Part shown: piece after piece, positions 45,927-57,090 of the stretch
Numbering within the stretch: position 1 is the stretch's first letter
Layout: each line of letters starts with the position of its first letter
Source of the DNA: Monoplex corrugatus
Taxonomy: Eukaryota > Mollusca > Gastropoda > Littorinimorpha > Ranellidae
Assembly: GCA_030674185.1 (NCBI GenBank)
Contig: CM060315.1
Location: forward strand, 94,220,558 to 94,284,557
Length of the DNA: 64,000 nt
Direction: 5' to 3'
Program-made: the position numbers and the translations under genes
The notes under the pieces: model-generated
What the model was told of the DNA's origin: nothing
Database searches by the model: none
The model's input: the letters and a program-made list of their open reading frames with translations, nothing else

Positions 45927-46214
45927 TTTTTTAATTTATAACATGAGCAGTATTCGAGGGAGAAAACTCCTGAAAGTCAAACTATAATCATCCATGCATC
46001 GATTGCTTCCCTTAGACTGTATCTAATCATCATACAGTCTTTGTTTTAACGAAGTTTCTAGAGTCAGTAAGCAACGCTGTATTCACCTATTTTCAAAATG
46101 GCGGCAAGGCCACTTCGGAACCGGCGTATGTTTTTTGTGCAAGAGGGATGGTCTGAAAGATACAGTGATAAAAACCCATCAGATTGGTGATATGCAAGGC
46201 TTGCAAAAGTCTTC

Positions 46215-46715
46215 TGTCTTAGAGATTTCTTTAATTATCTGTAGACTTTTTTGAATAATGGTGTTTCTTGATCATACTGTCTTAGAGATTTCTTTAATTA
46301 TCTGTAGACTTTTTTGAATAATGGTGTTTCTTGATCATACTGTCTTAGAGATTTCTTTAATTATCTGTAGACTTTTTTGAATAATGGTGTTTCTTGATCA
46401 TACTGTCTTAGAGATTTCTTTAATTATCTGTAGACTTTTTTGAATAATGGTGTTTCTTGATCATACTGTCTTAGAGATTTCTTTAATTATCTGTAGACTT
46501 TTTTGAATAATGGTTTTCTTGATCATACTGTCTTAGAGATTTCTTTAATTATCTGTAGACTTTTTTGAATAATGGTGTTTCTTGATCATACTGTCTTAGA
46601 GATTTCTTTATCTGTAGACTTTTTTGAATAATGGTGTTTCTTGATCATACTGTCTTAGAGATTTCTTTAATTATCTGTAGACTTTTTTGAATAATGGTGT
46701 TTCTTGATCATACCT
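46215..46715. repeat. 63-bp tandem array in intron 6, about 8 copies
   Basis: The unit runs CTTAGAGATTTCTTTAATTA, TCTGTAGACTTTTTTGAATA, ATGGTGTTTCTTGATCATAC, TGT. Copies are nearly identical; two show short deletions. Confidence 0.97.
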
Positions 46716-46917
46716 TTCTTATGTTATGACCAGACTGCTACATTTTTTGGTGATGTTCTTTTCATGAAAACCCCTATAGGGATACCGAAGACTCTTTCAG
46801 TATAGTAAAGTATGGAAAGTTTGTGCTAGAAATGTCTTCCTGTTGTTTCTTACTGTCATTTTCTGCACTGCTGATCCATTCACCTGTATGTGTTTGATAA
46901 AGTGTTACGTACTTTTT

Positions 46918-48768
46918 CTTAGGATTGATAATTGGGTACATGTATTAGGTGCTTTTTTGGCTCTAGGAGGTGAGTCTTAGGATTGATAATTGGGTTCATG
47001 TATTAGGTGCTTTTTTGGCTCTAGGAGGGGCGTCTTAGGATTGATAATTGGGTACATGTATTAAGTGCTTTTTTGGCTCTAGGAGGTGAGTCTAAGGATT
47101 GATAATTAGGTACATGTATTAGGTGCTTTTTTGGCTCTAGGAGTTGAGTCTTAGGATTGATAATTGGGTTCATGTATTAGGTGCTTTTTTGGCTCTAGGA
47201 GGTGAGTCTTAGGATTGATAATTGGGTACATGTATTAGGTGCTTTTTTGGCTCTAGGAGGTGAGTCTTAGGATTGATAATTGGGTACATGTATTAGGTGC
47301 TTTTTTGGCTCTAGGAGGGGCGTCTTAGGATTGATAATTGGGTACATGTATTAAGTGCTTTTTTGGCTCTAGGAGGTGAGTCTTAGGATTGATAATTAGG
47401 TTCATGTATTAGGTGCTTTTTTGGTTTTAGGAGGTGAGTCTTAGGATTGATAATTGGGTACATGTATTAGGTGCTTTTTTGGCTCTAGGAGGGGCGTCTT
47501 AGGATTGATAATTGGGTACATGTATTAGGTGCTTTTTAGGCTCTAGGAGATGAGTCTAAGGATTGATAATTAGGTACATGTATTAGGTGCTTTTTAGGCT
47601 CTAGGAGGTGAGTCTTAGGATTGATAATTGGGTACATGTATTAGGTGCTTTTTTGGGTCTAGGAGGTGAGTCTTAGGATTGATAATTGGGTACATGTATT
47701 AGGTGCTTTTTTGGTTCTAGGAGGTGAGTCTTAGGATTGATAATTGGGTACATGTATTAGGTGCTTTTTTGGCTCTAGGAGGGGCGTCTTAGGATTGATA
47801 ATTGGGTACATGTATTAGGTGCTTTTTAGGCTCTAGGAGGTGAGTCTTAGGATTGATAATTGGGTACATGTATTAGGTGCTTTTTTGGCTCTAGGAGGTG
47901 TCTTAGGATTGATAATTGGGTACATGTATTAGGTGCTTTTTTGGGTCTAGGAGGTGAGTCTTAGGATTGATAATTGGGTACATGTATTAGGTGCTTTTTT
48001 GGCTCTAGGAGGTGAGTCTTAGGATTGATAATTGGGTACATGTATTAGGTGCTTTTTAGGCTCTAGGAGATGAGTCTAAGGATTGATAATTAGGTACATG
48101 TATTAGGTGCTTTTTAGGCTCTAGGAGGTGAGTCTTAGGATTGATAATTGGGTACATGTATTAGGTGCTTTTTTGGCTCTAGGAGGGGCGTCTTAGGATT
48201 GATAATTGGGTACATGTATTAGGTGCTTTTTTGGGTCTAGGAGGTGAGTCTTAGGATTGATAATTGGGTACATGTATTAGGTGCTTTTTTGGTTCTAGGA
48301 GGTGAGTCTTAGGATTGATAATTGGGTACATGTATTAGGTGCTTTTTTGGCTCTAGGAGGGGCGTCTTAGGATTGATAATTGGGTACATGTATTAGGTGC
48401 TTTTTAGGCTCTAGGAGGTGAGTCTTAGGATTGATAATTGGGTACATGTATTAGGTGCTTTTTAGGCTCTAGGAGGTGTCTTAGGATTGATAATTGGGTA
48501 CATGTATTAGGTGCTTTTTGGCTCTAGGAGGTGAGTCTTAGGATTGATAATTGGGTACATGTATTAGGTGCTTTTTTGGCTCTAGGAGGTGTCTTAGGAT
48601 TGATAATTGGGTACATGTATTAGGTGCTTTTTTGGCTCTAGGAGGTGAGTCTTAGGATTGATAATTGGGTACATGTATTAGGTGCTTTTTTGGCTCTAGG
48701 AGGTGAGTCTTAGGATTGATAATTGGGTACATGTATTAGGTGCTTTTTTGGCTCTAGGAGGTGAGATA
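46918..48768. repeat. 58-bp tandem array in intron 6, about 32 copies
   Basis: The unit runs CTTAGGATTGATAATTGGGT, ACATGTATTAGGTGCTTTTT, TGGCTCTAGGAGGTGAGT. Variants are GGGGCGT for GGTGAGT, TTTTTAGG for TTTTTTGG, and a short form lacking GAGT. The array lies inside repeat A, where the other copy has a single unit. Confidence 0.98.
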
Positions 48769-49013
48769 TGCAGAAGCAGTTTTTAGGTAATTTATGCCTT
48801 TTTTATATATATATTTAGTGTCTTAACTTATGTTTCAATTTATATTCAGGTATGTTTTTTAAATCCCTTCTATGATAAATTGGATGGAGTGGTCAGCGCC
48901 AGGGGCATCTCCTTAGATTATGTGCGCGAATGCATTGATATTGTACTTAATTTTCTTTACCTTTTTTTTTTTCTTTTTTCCTGTTGAAGTATTGTGTATG
49001 TTTTGAAATGGTT

Positions 49014-52000
49014 CATCATCATCATCAGGTGCCCTGCCGCATGGCGTTGGCAATCATGGACTTCTATCTGTCTCTATCTCTCGTTGCCCCTAGCATCTCT
49101 CCCACCCTCCTCGTCCCCAGCCACTCCGCAAGTCTGTCCAGCATCTTCTCCCTGGGTCTACCCGGTGCTCTCTTTCCCTCCAGCTTTCCTGTTGTGACCA
49201 AGTGCTCCAAATCCCCCTTCCTCAGAAAATGGCCTATAAATGTTACCTGTCTTTTCCTAATCTTCCTTATGAGTAGCAATGCCGCATGAAAAATTGAAAT
49301 TGGGTTTTGAGTTAAAAGATTTATATGGTTTTGAAGATATTGTTGTTCTGAGTAAAAAGCAGTTTAAATTTTTCAGATCGGACTATTAGTTCACGAGATA
49401 TTCGAATTTGAAGCGTCAAAAATTTCTTAAATTTTGGTACCACGTCTTTAGTGGGACAAAGAAGGACCAGCTCTCACAGAACAAACCCATCAAATGGCAT
49501 GGTATGCTGATTTTGCTGGAAATGACATTCATTTTGTAATTGTGAGAGACAGACAGGACCAAATGTCATAAAATTTTGATCGTTGATGTATTTTTGTATG
49601 CCGAATTGAATGAAACCATTATCGTAACTCTGCGACGAGCCATTTTTGTCTTATTACAGGAAACATGTGATATTTGGCATGTTTTATCTGTTTTTCATTA
49701 ATAATTGCCCATATTGTATTAATAACAGACAAAAATGAAGCTAGAAACAAAACAAGGATATATAATCATTTCATGAGATAGATATAAAATCATTTTGCTC
49801 ATCGTTCAAGTGTCTTATTACTGCAAATTAAACCAAAAAAGTCACGACTCGCTACTTCAGTAGTCTTATGAATAATTTGTAATATTTCATCAGTTTCTGT
49901 ACATATAAAAGGAAATCTGAGAATCAATGACTTCTGGAATCACTTAAATAGTTGAAATATTAAAAATTACTGCATGCTTTTATGCTGCAGGCTATCCAAA
50001 AATATCATCTGATCAATATTCTACTAAAAACTAAACACACACACATACACATACACACACACAGAGGAAAACATATCAGACAAGATTTTTGCACAGTACA
50101 TTTGATTTTTATTTTATTCATCAGTGTTTAGAAAACTGACTGACTGACTGTGGATGAGTCAAATCCCACGAACACTTAGCACAGCCAGCGTCCAAAGAAA
50201 ACTTCTGGGAGGATATGGGACCGCTCGCCATTCAGGAACAGGTCACTTAACTCCTAGTCCTACAATAGAGAAATATATGAATTTCTGCATAATATATACT
50301 ATTCATTGAGAGACTGGAAAGGAAAGGAAACCATAATGCATAGTCTCCACATCAATATTACTTTAACATTAAGCCCAAACTCGCGACTTTGATTTTTTAG
50401 CATATTACTGGTAAAAATCCATCAAAGCAGAGCAATCCTGCTAAGTGTTTCCAGTGTACTCTTGCCCTTTAATACGAATCAATAATAGGCTACTACTAAA
50501 TAAGATGCAATCTTCCCGTTAAAACAAATTAATGACAATAGGCATATCCTTTCCAGATACTGACTACAAATTGAAACAACTACGTAAGCTAATGGATGGC
50601 CTACTTTACAAATAATACAACTCACAGCCTTCTATTCAGTTTCAAAACCTAAATAAAGAATATTATAACAATAAACAATGAACAGAAGATTTTGTTTTGT
50701 GACATTCTAAATCTCTATGTGTATTAGTGTGTGTGTTTGTGTTGTCAGAGAGAGAGAGAGAGAAAGAGAGAGGATCATGCCTGTTAACAATGACTTGGAT
50801 ATGAATGTACTGGGGCCTATTTACTTATTTATTCATTTTTTGTTATTTATTCATTTTTTGTTCTCTGAGAGAGAGAGAGAGAGATTCATGTCAAGGAAAG
50901 TACATTGATTTGCACAGAATTGTTGATTTGAAAATTTTTTTATTTAGATCTGTTTATTCATTCATTTAAAATTTGAGTGAGAGAGAGAGAGAGAGAGAGA
51001 GAGTTGGAGGACGCGGGTTACCCCTCTGTTTGGGCAAACCCATTTTCCACGGCCCCGGGAAGCCCGTCGATCACATAGCATTTTTAGTAGTAAGCTCGCC
51101 CGTCATGGGGTGAGCAAGTCTACACAGCGACATGCGAATTAGCATGACCTCGGGAAGGAAATGGTTGACAAATCAAGCTTCGGCTAACAACTCCGAATCG
51201 AGTTCAAACGCAGTAGTCCTTTTCTTGAAAAATACAATGTTACAGATAAAACAGAACTTGATCTGTTGATTGCTAGATCTAGATCTAGTCTTTGACAGCG
51301 CAAAACTTGCCGAGCTGAAACTTGCACAGCGTTCTGTTTCGCGTTGTAGGCCTACTCAGGCTACTGGCGTCGGCACATTCCGACGTTGATCTGGTACAGA
51401 TCCTCATGTAAAAAGTTGGCGTACGGCCGTATTTTAAATCAAATTGATTTCATATTACACATGCATATAGAAAAAAGCATGTAAAATCGAATCCCGCCGA
51501 CGACAAGTTCCAAAAATGGCGACTTGCCTGCAAACTTTTCCGATGAAAAAAAGCAAAACTTTGGAAGCGTCGATCTCTGTTCGAAACTGGCACACACAGG
51601 TGTCGTCGGGATATATCATTCTGTTACATTAATTCTCATTGGCTGCAAAATTACAATGTGATTGGTTCACAAATATAGCCGTACCGACCGAAATAGTGAA
51701 GCATCCCGAACAAACTTCGATTCTAAACGCATACCATATCCGCGATTGCGCCCGAAGCGCGGATTTTCGACTTTCTCATCAAATAACTAATTCCATTTTC
51801 GCTCTAAATATATAAAAAGGCAATCATTCAAATCTTTATTCATTTCTTATTCACATAAGACAAAAAATAAGAATGAAACACCGATTAAAGAGGCAGTAAT
51901 ACTTGATTGAACCGAAGACCCCCCCAGCTTTGCGGCCGGCCCCGGTTTTCCCCAGTTTTTGGTACCACAATTTGACGTCGCGTTTCAGTTCGCACGGCAT

Positions 52001-52227
52001 TGCTATTATGAGTGATCTACTTGTGTCTGCCTCCATCAAGACTGTCTCGTTTGTTTTCTTTGCTGTCCATGGAACTCTCAACATTCTTCTTAGAAACCAC
52101 ATCTCGGCTGCTTCAATCTTGTTCTGGCTTTGTTTGTTGACTGTCCACGCCTGGCATCCGTACAAAAGTATTGGTTCTATATAACATTCAAGAACTCTCT
52201 TCCTGATGTTGATTGACAGGCATTTGT
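49014..52227 (-). mobile_element. LINE 3' fragment split by a later insertion (49014-49274 and 52014-52227)
   Basis: The left part holds the ATC tail and the complement of the RAPGRPREKMLDRLAEWLGT region up to LIRKIRKRQ. The right part resumes at SRSLI...ADTSRS and covers TAKKTNETVLMEADTS, WFLRRMLRVPW and YGCQAWTVNKQS. The pieces join exactly at TTATGAGT. The LINE itself is flanked by TGGTT (49009-49013 and 52228-52232). Confidence 0.9.
49275..52005. mobile_element. 2.7 kb DNA transposon with 8-bp target duplication, hAT-like, non-autonomous
   Basis: The ends are AGCAATGCCG (left) and CGGCATTGCTA (right), flanked by TTATGAGT at 49267-49274 and 52006-52013. An 8-bp duplication and short terminal repeats fit hAT elements (P and Merlin elements also give 8). 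No frame codes for a transposase. Inside are a CA tract (50037-50060) and several GA tracts (50747-50772, 50869-50884, 50981-51003). Confidence 0.75.
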
Positions 52228-52357
52228 TGGTTATATCTCTGAAATGGCTTTATGCAGTTGGCTGGACTTTAAACAACAATACCAATAACAATAACAACAA
52301 TTTTCATGAAAGCAGAGGATTGATGGAAATGTCTCAGAGTCATCCTGCTGTTTTCAG

Positions 52358-52459
52358 AGTGGAAGTGTGCGAAAAGACAGTCGGGACAGCGGACGTTTAA
52401 ATGGCAGCGTGCGTGACGCGTCTCCCCTCACATCCGTCAAGCCAGGGTCTGGCAGAGAG
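52358..52459 (+). CDS. GPBP1: vasculin exon 7
   Basis: The acceptor GTTTTCAG ends at 52357; 102 bases in phase 0 encode a Ser/Arg-rich linker (SGSVRKDSRDSGRLNG and onward), ending GSGRE at the donor GAG|GTAAGT (52460). Low sequence conservation is normal for this linker in vasculin, so the call rests on position, phase, both splice sites and the absence of stops. It lies about 50 bases downstream of the end of a nested transposon stack. Confidence 0.75.
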
Positions 52460-52509
52460 GTAAGTTTTTCTTCTGTAGTAGTGTTGAATGATCAATATTG
52501 GTTTTTTTT

Positions 52510-52530
52510 TTTTTTTTTTTTTTTTTTTCT
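52510..52530. repeat. poly-T run in intron 7
   Basis: A homopolymer of more than 25 T near 52502-52529. Confidence 0.95.
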
Positions 52531-52564
52531 AAATTTGATATGAGCAATGCTATTTAGTTGAATG

Positions 52565-53260
52565 TGATTGTCGGATTTGTCACTGATCTATGTGACAGGG
52601 TATTGTACTGTTGAGCTATGAGGGGTACGTTCTTGATGTGATAAGGTGTAACAGTGTTGAACTGTGATGTGATAGGGTATAGCAGTATTGAACTGTGAGG
52701 GTTAATTCTTGATGTGATAAGGTGTAACAGTGTTGAACTGTGATGTGATAGGGTATAGCAGTATTGAACTGTGAGGGTTAATTCTTGATGTGATAAGGTG
52801 TAACAGTGTTGAACTGTGATGTGATAGGGCATAGCGGTATTGAACTGTGAGGGTTAATTCTTGATGTGATAAGGTGTAACTGTGTTGAACTGTGATGTGA
52901 TAGGGTATAGAAGTATTGAACTGTGAGGGTTAATTCTTGATGTGATAAGGTGTAACAGTGTTGAACTGTGATGTGATAGGGTATAGCAGTATTGAACTGT
53001 GAGGGTTAATTCTTGATGTGATAAGGTGTAACAGTGTTGAACTGTGATGTGATAGGGCATAGCGGTATTGAACTGTGAGGGTTAATTCTTGATGTGATAC
53101 GGTGTAACAGTGTTGAACTGTGATGTGATAGGGTATAGCAGTATTGAACTGTGAGGGTTAATTCTTGATGTGATAAGGTGTAACAGTGTTGAACTGTGAT
53201 AGGGTATAGCAGTATTGAACTGTGAGGGTTAATTCTTGATGTGTCAAGGTGTAGCACTGT
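52565..53260. repeat. ~76-bp tandem array in intron 7, about 9 copies
   Basis: The unit runs GAACTGTGATGTGATAGGGT, ATAGCAGTATTGAACTGTGA, GGGTTAATTCTTGATGTGAT, AAGGTGTAACAGTGTT. Two nested half-units (TTGAACTGTGA) suggest an older, shorter repeat. Confidence 0.97.
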
Positions 53261-54526
53261 TGAGCCGATACTCTGTAGACGGGTCTGCCGCAGCAAAAAT
53301 AGTTGACAAAGACAGAAAAATAAGTGGTGGTGGGAGCGGGTTTCATGAAAATTTGTGTCATGGAAATGAACACATGGCTTTCAAAAATAGCAGAGGCTGG
53401 TGTAGCCTGTTATGTCTTGAGCTGCTGTGAAGTCAGTTAAAATAAGTGTAATTGAGCAGGCATCTACAAACTTTCATGCCATTTCAAGTCAAAGAAGCAC
53501 CAGATGAGGCAGAAAACTGCAAAGAACCTTGAAGCTGTTCAGTCTGGGTGGTTGTATAATGTTTGTTGGAGCATATATTAGAAAAATACCAAATTAGTTT
53601 TCTTGAAATCTGACACCAGTATGTATAAATTACTTGCTTCAGTACAAAAGATCATAAACAAGCCCAAAGTTGTGCCAGATAGCGTCAGATTGCGCTAATT
53701 TGCATCTGTATTAAAAAAATTTTTTGTGAGGGAGCATGCCCCTGTATCCCCCTAGATTTTCAGATTTGTTTCATTCGCCACTGGGAGGCCTGCAGCAGTT
53801 TGTTCGTCTAGATGGTCCAGACATTGTGGTGGTATCAGTTTAGTGTTTTGTAGATTCCTCAGGGCTTAAAACGTTCCGCGTCTGGGCGGAATTCCGCGAT
53901 TTCGGTTTGTCCAAAAAAAAAAAAAAAAAAGTTGATCTCTGTTATATGAGACTGAACTTTAAAAGTGTTTGATGCAATTACTGACTTTGTGTGCTTCAAC
54001 TTCAAACTTGATATTGTGTGATCATTTAAACCTGAAAAGTGAAACTTATTGAGCAACCCAAGAAGTGAGATTTCATCCAAAGACGACAGTTGGTGAACAA
54101 CTGTAAAACACTCGAAGTTAAAGGGTGAGTGTTAATTTTAACCCCTTCTCCCCTTTTTTCAAATATATCTTCCTGTAATAATTATGTGCTTACAGCAATT
54201 TTTATGCACTAAATATCTCTTGAAATTATGTCCAGAAAGCGCTTGGTTTTCAAAAAATTTCCCGGGGGAGCATGCCCCCGGACTCCCCTAGTTTCAGTGA
54301 TTTTTTCCTCCTCCTGTTTTAAGCCCTGATTCCTTTCCCTCCCCTTTCATTTCAAGACCTTGCCTATGCACAGGGTTTTGCACAGGTTTAAGGAGTCTGC
54401 CAATTATCACTGGTAGAGTTGGGTGGAGCGCATATGGATTTGTCTGATAATGGTGAATCCCTTTTGGAACAATGCGGACTGGATGCATTTTTTTTTTCTT
54501 TTCTTTGTTTGATAAAGTCATGGACT
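53261..54526. other. intron 7 sequence with dispersed repeat remnants
   Basis: GGGAGCATGCCCCTGTATCC (53742) and GGGGGAGCATGCCCCCGGAC (54264) are the same repeat motif twice. GCGTCTGGGCGGAATTCCGC and an A run (53913-53931) follow the first. No coding frame recognised. Confidence 0.5.
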
Positions 54527-55329
54527 AAAGATCTAGTATCTCAAGTTCAGTGCCAGCCAGCAAAGATCAAAAACTGGCCTGTTGGCTGCATGTCATAATC
54601 AAGATCTAGTATCTCGAGTTCAGTGCCTGCCAGCAAAGATCAAAAACTGGCCTGTTGGCTGCATGTCATAATCAAGATCTAGTATCTCAAGTTCAGTGCC
54701 AGCCAGCAAAGATCAAAAACTGGCCTGTTGGCTGCATGTCATAATCAAGATCTAGTATCTCAAGTTCAGTGCCAGCCAGCAAAGATCAAAAACTGGCTTG
54801 TTGGCTGCATGTCATAATCAAGATCTAGTATCTCAAGTTCAGTGCCAGCCAGCAAAGATCAAAAACTGGCCTGTTGGCTGCATGTCATAATCAAGATCTA
54901 GTATCTCAAGTTCAGTGCCAGCCAGCAAAGATCAAAAACTGGCCTGTTGGCTGCATGTCATAATCAAGATCTAGTATCTCAAGTTCAGTGCCAGCCAGCA
55001 AAGATCAAAAACTGGCCTGTTGGCTGCATGTCATAATCAAGATCTAGTATCTCAAGTTCAGTGCCAGCCAGCAAAGATCAAAAACTGGCTTGTTGGCTGC
55101 ATGTCATAATCAAGATCTAGTATCTCAAGTTCAGTGCCAGCCAGCAAAGATCAAAAACTGGCCTGTTGGCTGCATGTCATAATCAAGATCTAGTATCTCA
55201 AGTTCAGTGCCAGCCAGCAAAGATCAAAAACTGGCCTGTTGGCTGCATGTCATAATCAAGATCTAGTATCTCAAGTTCAGTGCCAGCCAGCAAAGATCAA
55301 AAACTGGCTTGTTGGCTGCATGTCATAAT
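54527..55329. repeat. 73-bp tandem array in intron 7, 11 copies
   Basis: The unit runs AAGATCTAGTATCTCAAGTT, CAGTGCCAGCCAGCAAAGAT, CAAAAACTGGCCTGTTGGCT, GCATGTCATAATC. Copies differ at only one or two sites, so the amplification is young or homogenised. Confidence 0.98.
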
Positions 55330-55395
55330 GTTGCCATCATTGTGCTGGTGTGTTTTGTGTTCCAGTGGTCCCTCCCTCCACCCTCCATACTTTAA

Positions 55396-55588
55396 TTAAC
55401 CCTTTGACTCCCACACCCTGTCCACCAGCATCCTGCATTGTCAACCACGCTAGCAAAACAAAAACTTAACCCTTTGATCCCCTCAACCTACCCACCAACT
55501 TCCCACAGGAAGCTGGTGGATAGGGTGAGGGGGTTACAGGGTTAAGTTTTTGCAGTTGCTAGATAGGGTGCGGGAGTCAAAGGGTTAA
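55396..55588. mobile_element. TTAA-flanked fold-back MITE, copy 7
   Basis: Arms TTAACCCTTTGACTCCCACA and GTGCGGGAGTCAAAGGGTTAA-type; the centre is TTCCCACAGGAAGCTGGTGG. The body shares GCTAGCAAAACAAAAACTTA with copies 2 and 3. A duplicated GACCTTGCGCAGGCT block follows at 55589 and 55679. Confidence 0.9.
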
Positions 55589-55745
55589 GACCTTGCGCAG
55601 GCTCAGGAAGTCTGCCTGATAACTGCTGGTGTCAGTTTTGTGTTCCAGTGGTCCTCCCTCCACCCCTCCATATTGTAAGACCTTGCGCAGGCTAAGGAAG
55701 TCTGCCTGATTACTGCTGGCAGATTTGGGTGGAGCACATATGGGA
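55589..55745. repeat. ~90-bp direct duplication upstream of exon 8
   Basis: AAGACCTTGCGCAGGCT(A/C)AGGAAGTCTGCCTGAT occurs at 55587 and 55677; part of an older copy is seen at 54356-54410. Confidence 0.8.
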
Positions 55746-55859
55746 TTATTTGGGTGTGGTAAATCCCTCTTGAACAACGCTTCAACAAATTCATCGAGTA
55801 TGGTCTTGGGTGAAAAGGTGATGGGTGAGAGTTGATGACTGGGGTGGTGTGTTTTGCAG

Positions 55860-56045
55860 GGTCAAGGCCAAAGCCCCACCCCAGCAAAGGAGATCCTCAG
55901 CACGCAGTTGGTGCGCCCCAAGCCCAGCGACAAGAAGAGTCAGTTTCTGAAGACACTACGCAAGGCCGACATGGAGAACGGCACGCACAACGGCATCGCC
56001 GATCATCATCACCATCACCATCAGCAGGAGAGCAACAACAATGTG
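55860..56045 (+). CDS. GPBP1: vasculin exon 8 (conserved DKKSxFLKxLRK core)
   Basis: The acceptor GTTTTGCAG ends at 55859. Phase 0 translation gives 62 residues including SDKKSQFLKTLRKADMENG, matching the strongly conserved TDKKSEFLKALKRD core of vasculin. It is followed by a six-residue His run and QQESNNNV. The donor is GTG|GTAATG at 56046, a weak match to consensus. The exon is 186 bases and could be skipped without a frameshift. Confidence 0.92.
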
Positions 56046-56592
56046 GTAATGAGGAAGAGGGGAGGTGGGGGGAGGGGCACACATTGTGTGAAAGGGGTGA
56101 TCTCTTGGGGGTGGGGGTGGCCTGGATACTTTTTTCCTTCAATCCTTTATTAATTGTGATCACCAGCAAATACATGCACATTCAGCATGATGATTTCCTT
56201 CTTCTGCACACTTGCAAATGTGATACAGCTTGGTTCTAAAGTGAATATCCACTGTGCACGCACATATACCCATTTCTACAGTTTTACAGTTAAAAGTGTG
56301 TAGATACAAAAGGCGACTTAATAACAATAGTTTGTTATACAAGATTAAGTTATCCCCCTTGTGATACAAAAGACCGCAGTGAAAAATTGTGGGTTATATG
56401 AGATTGTTATCCCCCTTACGTCAGTTATGGACAAAAAATTGACTTTTTACAAGAAGTGATAAATTGTTCAGTAATAAAATGAGTGCATTCAAACTTTGCC
56501 ATTTATTTAGTCCATTCTGTTGTCCATAATACCACAATAATCTTTCCAGTCTGTATGTGTTTGTTTGCTTTTTGTGGATTTTGTTGTTGTAG
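56046..56592. other. intron 8, no other feature
   Basis: G-rich start (56050-56120) then AT-rich unique sequence. CCCTTGTGATACAAAAGAC and a diverged repeat at 56400 hint at an old duplication. Confidence 0.5.
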
Positions 56593-56642
56593 CCTGTACA
56601 AACAGCCAGTGTAGAGAGTATGCTGAAGAACTCAATCAGCCA
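56593..56642 (+). CDS. GPBP1: vasculin exon 9 (short)
   Basis: The acceptor GTTGTTGTAG ends at 56592 and the donor CA|GTGAGT follows at 56643. The 50 bases encode PVQTASVESMLKNSIS plus two bases of a Gln codon. An exon whose length leaves two extra bases is required here, because exon 8 ends in phase 0 and exon 10 reads correctly only after two carried bases; this exon supplies exactly that. The sequence itself is not conserved enough to identify alone. Confidence 0.7.
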
Positions 56643-56967
56643 GTGAGTTCACCTGTCAGATTTTGTACCTGTTCAGCTGTTGAACTGGTCATCATGGTCA
56701 GTCTTATTTTCCCCGTATGTGATATGATCATGTGCGAAGCGTCATTGTGCCGATACAGCTGTCGGTGCACACGTGCGCCCACTGAGAGGTGGTGTAAACA
56801 GCAAGCTTGTAGTCGATTGGTTGAAAAGAGCGACTCCGAAAGCAGCAATCCCACAATGCAGCATGCTTTAACCTTCCTCTTCCTGTCTGCCTGAGCGCCA
56901 TTTGCCTTGTGGTTTGTTTGCAATAAATTTTCAAACTTCGTCGAGGGTTTTTGAGGAAAATTTCAAC

Positions 56968-57090
56968 ATGGATGCCATCACCGAGCAAATACTGCAGGAG
57001 CTCTTCTTTGACTCTGACTCTGATGAAGAGTTTTTAGGCTTTAATCGGCAAGATATTCAGAATTTTGTGCCCATATCCCTACTTCAGTAG
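56968..57090 (+). pseudogene. acidic N-terminal transposase-like fragment in intron 9
   Basis: An ATG at 56968 opens 40 codons: MDAITEQILQELFFDSDSDE then EFLGFNRQDIQNF, stopping at 57088-57090. A short helical start followed by an SDSDEEFxGF acidic block is typical of the N-termini of piggyBac-type and related domesticated transposases. The sequence before it (56780-56960) looks promoter-like, with ATTGGTTG and CCACAATGC. I could not find matching terminal repeats, so it may be an internally deleted derivative. Confidence 0.35.

Larger units (their letters stand above)
46745..52305 (+). mobile_element. dispersed repeat A, expanded and interrupted copy
   Basis: The 5' part (46745-46918) matches 41840-42060 through GACTCTTTCAGTATAG, CTGATCCATTCACCTGTATG and TTTTTCTTAGGATTGATAAT. 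The 58-bp array follows, then GATAAATTGGATGGAGTGG and GTTTTGAAATGGTT (to 49013). The tail resumes at 52233 as ATATCTCTGAAATGGCTTTA and AACAACAATACCAATAAC. The gap is filled by a LINE fragment. Confidence 0.85.

Noticed and set aside
42465..48768. Tandem arrays considered as CRISPR
   Set aside because: Units are contiguous without variable spacers, the context is an animal gene, and there are no cas genes.
54294..55887. Minus-strand frames with repeated LPHPNNPICAPP-type sequence
   Set aside because: They come from the duplicated block around 54356, 55589 and 55677, which is non-coding repeat.
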